Source: Streptomyces spirodelae (GTDB lineage Bacteria > Actinomycetota > Actinomycetes > Streptomycetales > Streptomycetaceae). From it: a stretch of 62,983 nucleotides of DNA. The notes beneath the pieces were generated by a model. The model worked only from the letters and a program-made list of their open reading frames with translations. It had not been told where the DNA came from and made no database searches. Made by a program: the position numbers and the translations under genes. The stretch lies in assembly GCF_017676385.1 (NCBI RefSeq), contig NZ_JAFFZN010000038.1:1-62983 (forward strand), written 5' to 3'. Below, one piece after another: positions 54,652 through 62,983 of this stretch. Each line of letters begins with the position of its first letter. Position 1 is the stretch's first letter.

Positions 54652-57600
54652 GTTCCGGACGGGTGCGGCCAGTGTCCAAGGCGTCGGCCCGAACAGAGTG
54701 TTCCGATAGCCCGCATCCCCACATGAGCCGCGTTGCTCTGATCACCGTTCCGGACCCGGACGGGGACCCGTTACCGTGGCGCGGCTCGGGCTACCGGATC
54801 AGCAGCGCGCATGTCCTGACCGCAGCGCATGTCCTGCGCGGGCTCGACACCGCCGAGGTGCGGTTCTACACCGCTCGCGGAGCGTGGCGCGACTACCCGG
54901 AGTGTGCCGTCGTATGGCAGGCGCCTGAGATCGATCTCGCCGTGGTGGAACTGGGAGAGGCCTACGAGGACCGGGTGCGCGACGATTGGCCCGCGCAGTG
55001 GCCGCAGCCAGTGCTGCAGCAGACCGTGGAACCGGTGTCGTTCACGCGTATGCCCGAGGACCCTGGAGAGGTGCCCTACCTGGCGATCGGCTTTCCGAGC
55101 TTCAAGTACCGCGGTGACGAGGCGCCGTACGACTCGGAGCAGGTCCGTGGCACGATCCCGGTGGGGGCGAACTTCCCGAGCGGGACGCTTGAGCTGAAGA
55201 TGGACACCCCGGCTGGAACGTTGTCGGCTGCTGAGGACACCCCGTGGGGCGGGCTGTCGGGTGCCGCGGTCTGCGCCGGGAACGCGATCATCGGCGTGGC
55301 TGTCCAGGACCCCTTGGACGAAGGCGGCCACCGGCTTCTGGCCAGATCGGTGGAGAGCTGGTACCGGATCGCGGCCGGACCGCTGGAGCGACTGCGAGCA
55401 CTCACTGGTCTGCCGGCCCGCCCCCAGGACCTCACCCCCGCCCAGGCTTTACGCGACGGGCTGCCCCCCGACGGCCGGACCGGTACCGCCCCGGCACGCC
55501 CGCATGGTGTAGTGCCGCACCGCCAGGTGATGGCGGAGCTGGCGGTCAGCGACCGGTACTTGGTCGACTCACAACTTCCCTTCCACGAACCGCCCGAGGC
55601 CTCGCCCTCCCACCCCGGCCGCATCCTTCGCCGGCTCGCCGATGACACGGCCCGCGGTGTCCTGCTCAGCGGGACAGCGGCCACCGGCAAAACTCGGACC
55701 TGCCTGGAGGTGGCGGAACGAGCCCACGCCGACAACTGGCAGGTGCTTCACCTGCGGACCGACACCGACGTGGAGATCGGCGACCTGGACGCCGCGCTGG
55801 CGGGCCAGCCGTCGGCCCGGGTACTGATCGTCGTCGACTACCTGGACCAGCAGCCCGCGCTGAGCCTGCGCGACCTCGCCCGCTGGGCGGAGCGCACCAT
55901 GGCCGGCGGACCAGGCGAAGCAGCCGACACGCAGATCAGATTCCTGTTCACCTGCCACCGAAGCGCCCGGGACCGGCTGCGCGGTGAGGACGGTGGACGG
56001 CTGTTCACCCACGCCGTGACCATGGACTGGAACGACGCGGCCCACCGCCAGGAAGTGCTGCGCCGGATCTTCACCAAGGTGGCGCCCACGGCGCTGGACA
56101 GCCTCGGCAGGGCGGAGTTGACCCGGCGCTGCGGCGAGCAGCCCATGGTGGCACTGCTGCTGGCCGCGCAGGCGGAGTCCCAGGTACGGGCCGGCCGCCC
56201 GGTCGCCGAACTGGACACCTCGGCACCCTCCGCACTGACCGGATATCTGATGCGGCGGCTGGAGCAGGAACGCGTGCTGCAGCCCGGCACCTGCGCACGC
56301 GGTGAGCACGCCGGGCTGCTCGGGTACGCGGCAGCCGTGGCCGCCGCCCCCGCCTCGTACGACGACCTGGCGGCCACTGTCGCCCGCACCCTGCGCCTTC
56401 CCTCCGGCGAGCTGGACGAGGCGGTCGGCACGACCGTGGTCGACACTCTGAGCGGACTGGGCTGGCTGCGTTCCTACGGCGACACTGTGCACACCGTGCA
56501 CGACGTCGTGGCCGACGAGATACTGCGCACCGCGCTCTTTCCCGGCCAGGGCTACTCCCTCGACCGGACAGCGCTCGGCACCCTGCTGAGGGCGCACGCC
56601 TCGGTGGCCGATCCGGCCGGGGCGCCAGGCATGGCGCCCGGAGGGCTCGGCGGGTTGCACCGGCTGGCGCGGGGCGTAGCACGGCTGTACGCCGACGCAC
56701 CGCCAGAGCACCAGGACCAGCTCACCCGGTTCTGCCGCGCCTGGATGCGGGAGAACGCCACGGAGCTGAGCTCCCGGCTTCCCACCGAACGCCAAGGGGT
56801 CCGGCTGCTGGTCGGCATGCTGGTCGCACCACCGTGGCGCACGGCGGCGGCCGAGAGCTGGGCGGCTCTGCGTACGGCCTGGACCGTCCCACGGGCAGTG
56901 GCCGGCGAGGAGATGACCGGCGGGGCAGTGACCGGCGCTGAAGGCGGTCCACAGGGTGTCGCGCTGCTCGCCGTCCTGCTCACCCAGGTGCCGGCGGACC
57001 ACGCGCAGTTCCTGATCTCTGACGGCATCGGGTTGCTCACCACCACCGCCGAGGAGACCTCCGGCACCCCCGGTGCACCCTCACAGACATCTCAGGCACG
57101 TCATGTCCCTGTGCTCCGCGCCCTGCTCAACCGCACCGACCTCGACCCGGAGCAGCTCGCCGTGGTCGCCGACGCCGGACTGGAGTGGACCGACTCCGGG
57201 GAAGGAAGGGCGCCCGGCGCGAAAGGCGTATTGCATGCCCTGCTGGCCCAGCCGGATCTCGACCCCGCGCGCGCCCGCAGAGCAGTGGGTCGCGCGATGC
57301 GATCGCACCGGCGTCGGCCGGGCGCCCTCGCCTCAGGCGACCTGTTGCGACTGGTGCTCGCCCGTACGGACCTGGCGCCCGCCACCCGTCGGGAGGCCGT
57401 GGAACGCGCATTGACGTGGCTGGGCCGGCGGGGTGAGCGCTCGGACGGGGACAGCACCGTTCCACGGCTGCTGTCCGTCCTGCTCACCCGCTCCGACCTG
57501 AGTGCCGACCAGCAAGCCCGGCTCGGCAAGCGCACCCTGGAGTGGCTCAACGGAAACGCGGATGAGGAGCACGCCTCCTTCGTACTGCAACGCTGGCTGG

Positions 57601-60551
57601 CCCGGCACCCGGAAGCCGGCACGGACGCCGCCGAAGCCCTCACGCTGACCGTCCGGTGGGTGGGCCTGCACGGCAATCTCCCCCGCGCCCCCTACCTGCT
57701 GCTCGACGCGCTGAACCGGCCCGAAGCCACCCCACATCAGCAGCGGTCCCTGATCGAGGCGGCCCTGGACTGGCTCGGCAGCCGGGACCCAGACGCCGCC
57801 CTACCGGCGAACTCCGACCGCCTGTTGCGGGCCGTGCTGCTGCGCCCCGACCTGGACGACGACCTCGACCGGCGCGTCATCGACCAGGCCATGGAATGGC
57901 TCGAACGGCACCACCGCGCACGCAGCGCCGCATACCCCATGCAAGCCCTCCTGGAACGGGGTGACCTGACCAACCAGCAGCTACAGCAGACAATGCGCTG
58001 GGCCGAGCGCTGGCTGGACCTGCACCCGATGCAGCCACCCGCCCAATACGTACTCTCCGCGCTGCTGACCCGCTACCGGCCGACGGCCACGGAGGGGGGC
58101 GGCACCGACGAGTGCAACGGCGACAGCACCCCGTACCGCAGGACACTCCAGCGCCTGATCGACTGGCTGGAACACCAGGACAACCCGCACAGCCAGCAGC
58201 AGACCGGCTATGCCCTGATCGCCCTCGCCGGGTCCCACCCTTTCAGGCCCGACGATTTCCCCCGGATCCGGCCGCACGCACTGCGCTGGCTGGAGCAGCA
58301 CCACGACAAAGCGCTCGCCTTCGGAGCGGTCGCCGTCCTTCTGCGCGACCCAGGTCTGTCACCCGAGCAGGAAAAACACGCGCTCCGATCCGCCACACAC
58401 TGGCTGGCGACGCACGCGCGAGAGCAGCGTGCGGGCATGATCCTCAGTCGGCTGCTGCCGTGCACCGCCCATCAGCCGTCCGAGATCCGACTGCCCGCCA
58501 TCGGATACGCCCTGGACTGGCTTGAGCGATACCACCCGATGCCGGGCGCCGGGTGGGTACTGGAGGCCCTGGCACTGCAGCCCGTCCTGCCCGGCCGTCA
58601 GAGCACCGATATGGTGCGTTACACCGTGGCCTGGCTGAAGGCCAACGCCCGAGCCTCCTCCGCCTGGTACGTGCTCGCGTCGGTGCTGTCACGCGAGGAC
58701 CTGCCCCGTGCCGAGGCACCGGCGCTGGCCGCCGCGGTCCTGGCCCGGCTGCGGTCGCTGCCCGAAGCGGCCTCGGCCACCGACGGCATCCTCACCTCGG
58801 TGCTCCACCAACTGCTCTTCCTGCACCGCCGGCACCGCTTGGAGGACACCGGGCAGGCCCGCGCGTTCGTACGCGAACGCATCGCCCAGGCGCCACCGCG
58901 CCCCTCCACCGCATCGATACTGAACGAACTGCTCCGTCCGCCCTTCGCCCCCGGTGAGGTGACGCTCGTGCGCGAACAGGCGGACCGCTGGCTCGCCGCG
59001 TACGAGCACGACCCCGAGGCGGGCCGGGTACTCAGCCAGCTACTGAGACTGGATCCGCCAGAGGCAGCCACACGCAAGGCAGAGCTGGCGATGGCATGCC
59101 GCTGGCTGGACCAACACCACCTGACCACGAACGCCAACCACGTACTGCAGGCCGTACTGGCCCAGCCGGGGCTGCACTCAGCCGTCGTCGGGACGGTGGT
59201 GGACCAGTCCCTCGCCTGGCTGGAGGCCTACCCCGACACACCGCAGTCCATCTACCTGCTGCGCGACCTGTTCGCCCGGTCGGACCTGCGCCGCTCCTCG
59301 GCACACCGGGCGGTGGACTACACACTGGACTGGCTGGACCGCCGCCTGCGCCCAACCCCTCCCCGTCCCCGACCGCGGACGCGGGCACGGCAGCGGCAGC
59401 AGCCGCGCGGGCGGCCCGACGGGGTCTGGTCGGTCGCGTTCACCGTGCTCCGCGCCGTCTTCCTCACCAAGGACGCCGACTTCCCGCAGATCGCCAGGGC
59501 CGAAGAACTGGCCGGCATCTGGCTGGACCGGTACGGCGGAGAGGACAACGCAGGCTTTCTGATCCGCGACGTACTGCAGCGCACCCAGCACAACTCCGCC
59601 GCACTGACCCGCACCGTCCCCATCGCGCTGCGCTGGCTGCGCCTGCACAGACACAGCATGCGGGCACCGCACGTCCTGTGCCCACTGCTGTTCCGCAAGG
59701 ATGTGGACGACGACGCGGCGCAAACGGCCGTGGAGGCCGCGCTCGTCTGGCTCGACCGGCACACCACCGACCCGGCCGCCTACCAGGTGCTGGAACAACT
59801 GCTCAGACACCGCAGGCTGGGCTCCGAACAGGCCACCCGGGCGCTTGCGTACGCCGACCAGTGGCTGACCGCTCACTCGCACTCCAAAGAAGCCCCCGGC
59901 CTGCTGAGCGCCGTCGTCAGCTGCCCCCACCCGGCCGCTCAGACCAGCGCAGCCAAGGCCAGGAAGCAACTGCTCTGCTGGCTGGAGGGGAACGCCGGCA
60001 GACAGGAGGCACACCTCGCACTCCGCAGCCTGCTCGCCGACCCCGGCCTCGACGACGCACTGCGGGCCCGCATCACCACCTACGCGACCACCTGGATCCG
60101 CATCCACCCCCAGCGCAACGGCGCCCCCCACCTCTGGCACGCCCTCTTGACCCAGAACCCCGCCCCCAACGGCGATCCCGAGCTGATCACCAGCGCGGTC
60201 CAGTGGTGCGGCCGCTTCCGCACAAAACTCCCCACCGCGGCCGCCCTGCAAGCACTCCTCACCAGACCCGACCTGCGCGGCGACGAACTCCAGCGCGCCG
60301 TCGGCTACGCAAGGGACTGGCTGGCCCAGCACCACCTGGCCGGACGCGCCCTGTTCGTCCTGCACGCCCTGATGCCCCGCCCCGAACTCGACGAGGAGAC
60401 GCAACACAAACTGCTCGACCACACCGAACAGTGGCTGACCAACCGCCACCCCGCCCGCGCCACCCAACTCACCACAACCCGCACAGCGCCGGCCCCCGAA
60501 CGCATCGCCCTGGCCACGACACTCCTCACGGAGTCCATCAGCTCCAAGTGA
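54648..60551 (+). CDS. Trypsin-like protease / P-loop NTPase with long helical-repeat array
   Basis: 1967-residue multidomain protein. Residues 25-245 are a chymotrypsin-fold protease with the full triad: His61 (LTAAHVL), Asp96 (EIDLAVV) and Ser204 (GGLSGAAV). Residues about 320-700 are a STAND-like NTPase: Walker A SGTAATGKTR (341-350), Walker B VLIVVDYLD (Asp397) and FLFTCHRSAR. From about 820 to the end run some 26 repeats of about 40 residues with the pattern ALxWLxxH...AxxVLxALLxRxDL. There is no signal peptide. GTG 54648 overlaps the Trypco2 stop, with GGAAGG eight bases upstream; ATG 54723 is an alternative. The arrangement fits an immune sensor-protease; the trigger and substrate are unknown. 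Confidence 0.85.
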   Translation: MSSGRVRPVSKASARTECSDSPHPHMSRVALITVPDPDGDPLPWRGSGYRISSAHVLTAAHVLRGLDTAEVRFYTARGAWRDYPECAVVWQAPEIDLAVVELGEAYEDRVRDDWPAQWPQPVLQQTVEPVSFTRMPEDPGEVPYLAIGFPSFKYRGDEAPYDSEQVRGTIPVGANFPSGTLELKMDTPAGTLSAAEDTPWGGLSGAAVCAGNAIIGVAVQDPLDEGGHRLLARSVESWYRIAAGPLERLRALTGLPARPQDLTPAQALRDGLPPDGRTGTAPARPHGVVPHRQVMAELAVSDRYLVDSQLPFHEPPEASPSHPGRILRRLADDTARGVLLSGTAATGKTRTCLEVAERAHADNWQVLHLRTDTDVEIGDLDAALAGQPSARVLIVVDYLDQQPALSLRDLARWAERTMAGGPGEAADTQIRFLFTCHRSARDRLRGEDGGRLFTHAVTMDWNDAAHRQEVLRRIFTKVAPTALDSLGRAELTRRCGEQPMVALLLAAQAESQVRAGRPVAELDTSAPSALTGYLMRRLEQERVLQPGTCARGEHAGLLGYAAAVAAAPASYDDLAATVARTLRLPSGELDEAVGTTVVDTLSGLGWLRSYGDTVHTVHDVVADEILRTALFPGQGYSLDRTALGTLLRAHASVADPAGAPGMAPGGLGGLHRLARGVARLYADAPPEHQDQLTRFCRAWMRENATELSSRLPTERQGVRLLVGMLVAPPWRTAAAESWAALRTAWTVPRAVAGEEMTGGAVTGAEGGPQGVALLAVLLTQVPADHAQFLISDGIGLLTTTAEETSGTPGAPSQTSQARHVPVLRALLNRTDLDPEQLAVVADAGLEWTDSGEGRAPGAKGVLHALLAQPDLDPARARRAVGRAMRSHRRRPGALASGDLLRLVLARTDLAPATRREAVERALTWLGRRGERSDGDSTVPRLLSVLLTRSDLSADQQARLGKRTLEWLNGNADEEHASFVLQRWLARHPEAGTDAAEALTLTVRWVGLHGNLPRAPYLLLDALNRPEATPHQQRSLIEAALDWLGSRDPDAALPANSDRLLRAVLLRPDLDDDLDRRVIDQAMEWLERHHRARSAAYPMQALLERGDLTNQQLQQTMRWAERWLDLHPMQPPAQYVLSALLTRYRPTATEGGGTDECNGDSTPYRRTLQRLIDWLEHQDNPHSQQQTGYALIALAGSHPFRPDDFPRIRPHALRWLEQHHDKALAFGAVAVLLRDPGLSPEQEKHALRSATHWLATHAREQRAGMILSRLLPCTAHQPSEIRLPAIGYALDWLERYHPMPGAGWVLEALALQPVLPGRQSTDMVRYTVAWLKANARASSAWYVLASVLSREDLPRAEAPALAAAVLARLRSLPEAASATDGILTSVLHQLLFLHRRHRLEDTGQARAFVRERIAQAPPRPSTASILNELLRPPFAPGEVTLVREQADRWLAAYEHDPEAGRVLSQLLRLDPPEAATRKAELAMACRWLDQHHLTTNANHVLQAVLAQPGLHSAVVGTVVDQSLAWLEAYPDTPQSIYLLRDLFARSDLRRSSAHRAVDYTLDWLDRRLRPTPPRPRPRTRARQRQQPRGRPDGVWSVAFTVLRAVFLTKDADFPQIARAEELAGIWLDRYGGEDNAGFLIRDVLQRTQHNSAALTRTVPIALRWLRLHRHSMRAPHVLCPLLFRKDVDDDAAQTAVEAALVWLDRHTTDPAAYQVLEQLLRHRRLGSEQATRALAYADQWLTAHSHSKEAPGLLSAVVSCPHPAAQTSAAKARKQLLCWLEGNAGRQEAHLALRSLLADPGLDDALRARITTYATTWIRIHPQRNGAPHLWHALLTQNPAPNGDPELITSAVQWCGRFRTKLPTAAALQALLTRPDLRGDELQRAVGYARDWLAQHHLAGRALFVLHALMPRPELDEETQHKLLDHTEQWLTNRHPARATQLTTTRTAPAPERIALATTLLTESISSK
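57110..60510 (+). repeat. About 26 coding repeats of roughly 40 codons
   Basis: Each unit has a helix with WL (EWLERHH, DWLERYH, RWLDQHH), a spacer of 5-8 residues, a second helix (AxxVLxALL), then RxDLxxxxxxxAVxxA leading to the next unit. Units are diverged at DNA level, so the array is old compared with that of the NACHT gene. I do not recognise the repeat as a standard TPR or HEAT. Confidence 0.75.
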
Positions 60552-60810
60552 GCAGGCGCGCGCAGGTGAGAAGCGGGGCTTCCCGCCCTGACGACTTCTG
60601 CCAGGATGCCTTGTGCGCGGCGCGCTGAGCGTAGTGAAAGCCGATGGAACGACCGGGACCCGCTCCCTGATCCCAGGTCATCCGTCGCGGGATCACCGGC
60701 AGGTGGTGAACGGGTGCTTCTCTGCTCTTGGCACGCAGAGCTAACGCGCTGGGCGTGCTGCTCTGGAAGAGTGGGCAACCTCCACAAGGTCAACGAGCGA
60801 GGTGGTTCCC
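60552..60810. other. Gap after the protease-NTPase gene
   Basis: 259 bp, no gene seen. A short imperfect hairpin (GAAGCGGGGCTTC region) lies about 30 bp past the stop. Confidence 0.35.
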
Positions 60811-61193
60811 TTGAAGCCAGGTAAAGCCTCTCGACTGCGGCGGCCACCCTCGCGCTCGGCACAGGTCTTGTCGTCACAGGCCCGGCCACCGAGGCACAAG
60901 CGGTCTCGGCTATCTGCGCACAGACATCGGGGAATCGCGCCGGGGTGTGCTTCTACTCGGGAGCCCCGGAGAAGATCACGCTCTGGGACAATGCGTGCGA
61001 CGGCCACCGCGTGTACGCCGACTACGTTGTCCAAACCCGCGCCCAGTGGAAGCCCGCGACCAAATGCAAGCACCACTACACGGGGAACCTTCCCAACGAT
61101 TACCCTCCGGGGGTCAGCGTCAAGGTGAGGGTGTGCATCGAGGACTGGGGGCCGAACACCTGCTCACGCTGGGCCTATGGTCGAACCTCCTGA
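60811..61193 (+). pseudogene. Frameshifted small secreted Cys-rich protein
   Basis: The TTG at 60811 (GAGG eight bases upstream) opens MKPGKASRL, a signal-peptide start. The expected hydrophobic core AATLALGTGLVVTGPATEAQA continues in another frame, so about one base is missing near 60836. The second frame gives the mature part (AICAQTSGNRAGVCFYSG to RWAYGRTS) with six Cys, and ends at 61193. It looks like a small exported protein inactivated by a frameshift, or a sequencing error. The family is not recognised. Confidence 0.55.
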
Positions 61194-61815
61194 CCCTCTG
61201 AAGATTCCCGCTCAACACGTTGGACCGTGATGAGCGGATTCTCCCGCGCCGCAGTGGCCCTTACCCACTCGCCCACACGCAAGGGGCCGCTCCGCGCATC
61301 CGCGCGCCTCGGGGCCGCCGGCCATGACCGAGCAGTCGGCCCTGGCAGACCGCTGCCGCACCGACGCTCTCGGGCAGCGGGACGACGGACCAGGAGCGAG
61401 CGGCCGTAGCCGCTCGCTCGGGCACTGCCGTCTGCTGCGAGCCGAGCCGACAGTGTTCGGGCCTGTGGCCTTCAACCCGACGGTCTCCTGCCTGATCAGT
61501 AGACTGGCCGGGGGCGGCGACTGAGGCTTGTTCAATCGCAATCCCTGCGGATGATTCGTGGGAACGATTCTGGTCATTGCGGTTGTCGCCGCGCAGTCGT
61601 GGATGAAGCCAGCGCTCTCGGCTGACGCACACCCACCGCCCGGCGAAGTTCCTCTTCTCGTAAACGCAGCGCCGCGATCGGAGCTGTTGCGGTGAGGAGC
61701 CTGGTCAGGAGCACTTGACTCATGGCGGCGCTCACCACGGCGCGAAACAACCGCGCGGGGCATCGTACGGCCCGGTACCTCTCCGTACGAGCCGCAGGAC
61801 GACAGTGCCGCGCGG
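61194..61815. other. Right end of cassette B
   Basis: About 620 bp with no intact gene. It contains a possible IS1380 transposase scrap (61400-61525). Near the end, a GCACTTGAC-containing motif (61711) lies 105 bp before attachment copy 3, matching the end of cassette A. Confidence 0.5.
61400..61525 (+). pseudogene. Possible IS1380-family transposase fragment
   Basis: The frame reading LRAEPTVFGPVAFNPTVSCLISRLA closely resembles a block conserved near the N-terminus of Streptomyces IS1380 transposases (LRAEPxVFGPVASDPTVSR). Flanking codons do not continue the family and a stop follows at once. No terminal repeats were found. Confidence 0.5.
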
Positions 61816-61891
61816 CTGGGGGTCAAGGGGTCGTGGGTTCAAATCCCGCCGTCCCGACTGCGAAGATCGCAGATCGGAAGCCGTTCCAGCG
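61816..61891. repeat. Attachment-like repeat, copy 3
   Basis: Identical to copy 1 over 76 bp. It contains only the tRNA-Pro 3' half, preceded by GCGCGG instead of the tRNA 5' half. The sequence continues into an intact copy of the tRNA terminator (61877-61913). Confidence 0.85.
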
Positions 61892-62333
61892 TTTGCTGGG
61901 GCGGCTTCTTTCGTACGTGCGTTTACTCCCATGATGGGAGCCCTCTGGGAGCACTCGCGCTCCCACGCTCCCAGACGTCAGCCATGCCCGTTTTCTCCGT
62001 CGCACGATCGGGTCGAGGTTGTGCGCGGTACGCCGCTGCTGCACGTCGTCGTCAACAGTGCGGCATCGCCACGCCCCGGCGGGTGAACGGGTATTCCCGG
62101 ACAGGGGGGCACAAGAGCCCCTTGACCGCATACGAGGGCGGAGCCTGCCGCTACGGCCCCGGCTGACACGCTCCCCGCCCCTTCCTCGCACAAGGGAGGG
62201 TCCTTGCCCAGGCCAGCGCGGCAGTGCCGGTCACCCCGTGACGCAATCCCAAGCCCGGGGCGGGCGGATGACACTTGAGCACAGGGGAACGTACCCGCGA
62301 GAGCGGGAGCGGCTGTGGGGCGTGGTAGCACGC
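61816..62333. repeat. 518-bp direct repeat, right copy
   Basis: Counterpart of 45013-45530, identical for the first 186 bp by eye. It duplicates the terminator and the TGGGAG hexamer cluster (about 61926-61973). Confidence 0.8.
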
Positions 62334-62340
62334 TGCAGGG

Positions 62341-62660
62341 GGCCGTTCCAGCGGGGTCGATGCGCGGGGAGTCAGATCCGTCACGGGACGGAGGACTGAC
62401 GACGGCCGAGTGTGAAGGGCTGCCCCTGCTGCGGAGGTTGGCCCGCTGGGCAGGGCGAAGCGGTTGAGGCGCTGCGAAGGGGGGCGCCGGTCCTCTTCAC
62501 GAAGGAGAGCAACCGATGAGCGCGGTGTACGCGTTCATCGAGGCGGAGAAGACCACTGCATCGCTCTCGTGCGTCAACTACTAAAAGGAGTCGGCCCGCT
62601 CCCCCCTCCAACACCTGGCGGGCCGATAAGACACGGCGGACCACACAGGCCAAGCAGGTC
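62341..62660 (+). pseudogene. IS3-family transposase remnant, right copy
   Basis: Homologous to 53710-54020. An OrfA tail EALRRGAPVLFTKESNR ends at 62519 and overlaps (ATGA) the start of OrfB, MSAVYAFIEAEKTTASLSCVNY, which stops at 62584. The overlap is the native IS3 arrangement, so this copy is less decayed than the left one. Only fragments of both ORFs are left. Confidence 0.65.
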
Positions 62661-62983
62661 GGCGGAGCTGCTCGAGGTCAGGGCCACGCGTATCAGCCCG
62701 GCCGATTTCCAGGTCAAGCTGGCCGCCAGCTATCTCGCCAACACCGACAAGGGCCGCAACAGCCTGCTGCTGGGCGCGGACGCGCTGCTGGACGATCTCG
62801 TGTACCCGACGCGGGCCCCGGTGTTTGAGGCCGCTCTGCAAAAGGTGGGCCGCCACCTGGGATTTGATTCGCAGCGCCCCGAGCGCACCCTTGGCAACGG
62901 CCCCGACGTGTTATGAGCACTGGGGCACCTGCGCTACCTCGTACTCGAAGCCAAGTCCGAGGCGACCGCCGAAAAGGTCTAGC
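62659..62983 (+). pseudogene. PD-(D/E)xK nuclease-like ORF interrupted by TGA (runs off window)
   Basis: The frame from about 62659 reads LLEVRATRISPADFQVKLAAS, then VGRHLGFDSQRPERTLGNGPDVL, a TGA stop at 62914-62916, and continues in frame as ALGHLRYLVLEAKSEATAEKV to the window end. GPD and LEAKS fit the two halves of a PD-(D/E)xK active site, as in the C-terminal part of large defence helicases. TGA stands where related sequences have Trp (TGG). No start was found upstream, so the gene is truncated by the IS3 remnant as well. Confidence 0.55.

Noticed and set aside
60811..61193. The small Cys-rich protein as a family I36 protease inhibitor partnering the adjacent protease
   Set aside because: The Cys pattern does not clearly match that family, and the gene is frameshifted; the idea is attractive but unsupported.

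Overview
The window is high-GC actinobacterial DNA, very probably from Streptomyces or a close relative. GTG and TTG starts follow purine-rich ribosome binding sites, and the families are typical of Streptomyces: XRE/DUF397 pairs, PF04672 methyltransferase, DUF6397, Roadblock/LC7, SWIM protein next to SNF2, and a secreted SGNH esterase. All identifications come from reading motifs and residues; no database search was run.

Positions 1 to about 44770 look like ordinary chromosome. In order they hold: a lipoprotein L,D-transpeptidase; a heterodimeric ABC exporter pair; a YdjM-type membrane protein; an SKI2-like helicase; acyl-CoA thioesterase II; a DUF6397 and Roadblock pair; a methyltransferase; an MpaB-like protein; an SNF2 helicase with a SWIM zinc-finger partner; an SGNH esterase; a septum-formation-like membrane protein; a GH2 beta-galactosidase; an XRE/DUF397/methyltransferase operon divergent from an HATPase; a polar amino-acid ABC uptake operon; a SigG-like ECF sigma factor; a xylose locus (xylA divergent from xylB and a ROK regulator); a Tat-exported amidase; a Pro-rich membrane protein; a DUF4239 protein; malonyl-CoA synthetase; an LLM oxidoreductase; an orphan response regulator; an LMF1-like membrane protein; and an NDH-2-like oxidoreductase.

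From 44981 the character changes. An intact tRNA-Pro(GGG) is followed by two further copies of its 3' half plus flank, 76-bp direct repeats at 45013, 53647 and 61816. They delimit two adjacent segments of 8.6 and 8.2 kb, which I read as cassettes accreted at the tRNA gene. Cassette A carries a RecD-like helicase fused to a C-terminal PD-(D/E)xK-like domain, a 56-residue membrane protein, and a NACHT NTPase with seven 35-residue repeats. Cassette B carries a Trypco2 protein translationally coupled to a 1967-residue trypsin-like protease/P-loop NTPase with about 26 helical repeats. This is the architecture described computationally for NTP-dependent conflict (immunity) systems. No integrase is visible. 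Degenerate IS3 pieces lie just inside cassette B and again to the right of the third repeat, where a nuclease-like ORF is broken by an in-frame TGA. This suggests a third, decaying cassette that runs off the window.

The most interesting content is therefore 45-63 kb: a tRNA-Pro island of apparently integrase-less cassettes, each built around a very large repeat-bearing NTPase, with the Trypco2/protease-NTPase pair as the leading candidate for a little-studied immune system.
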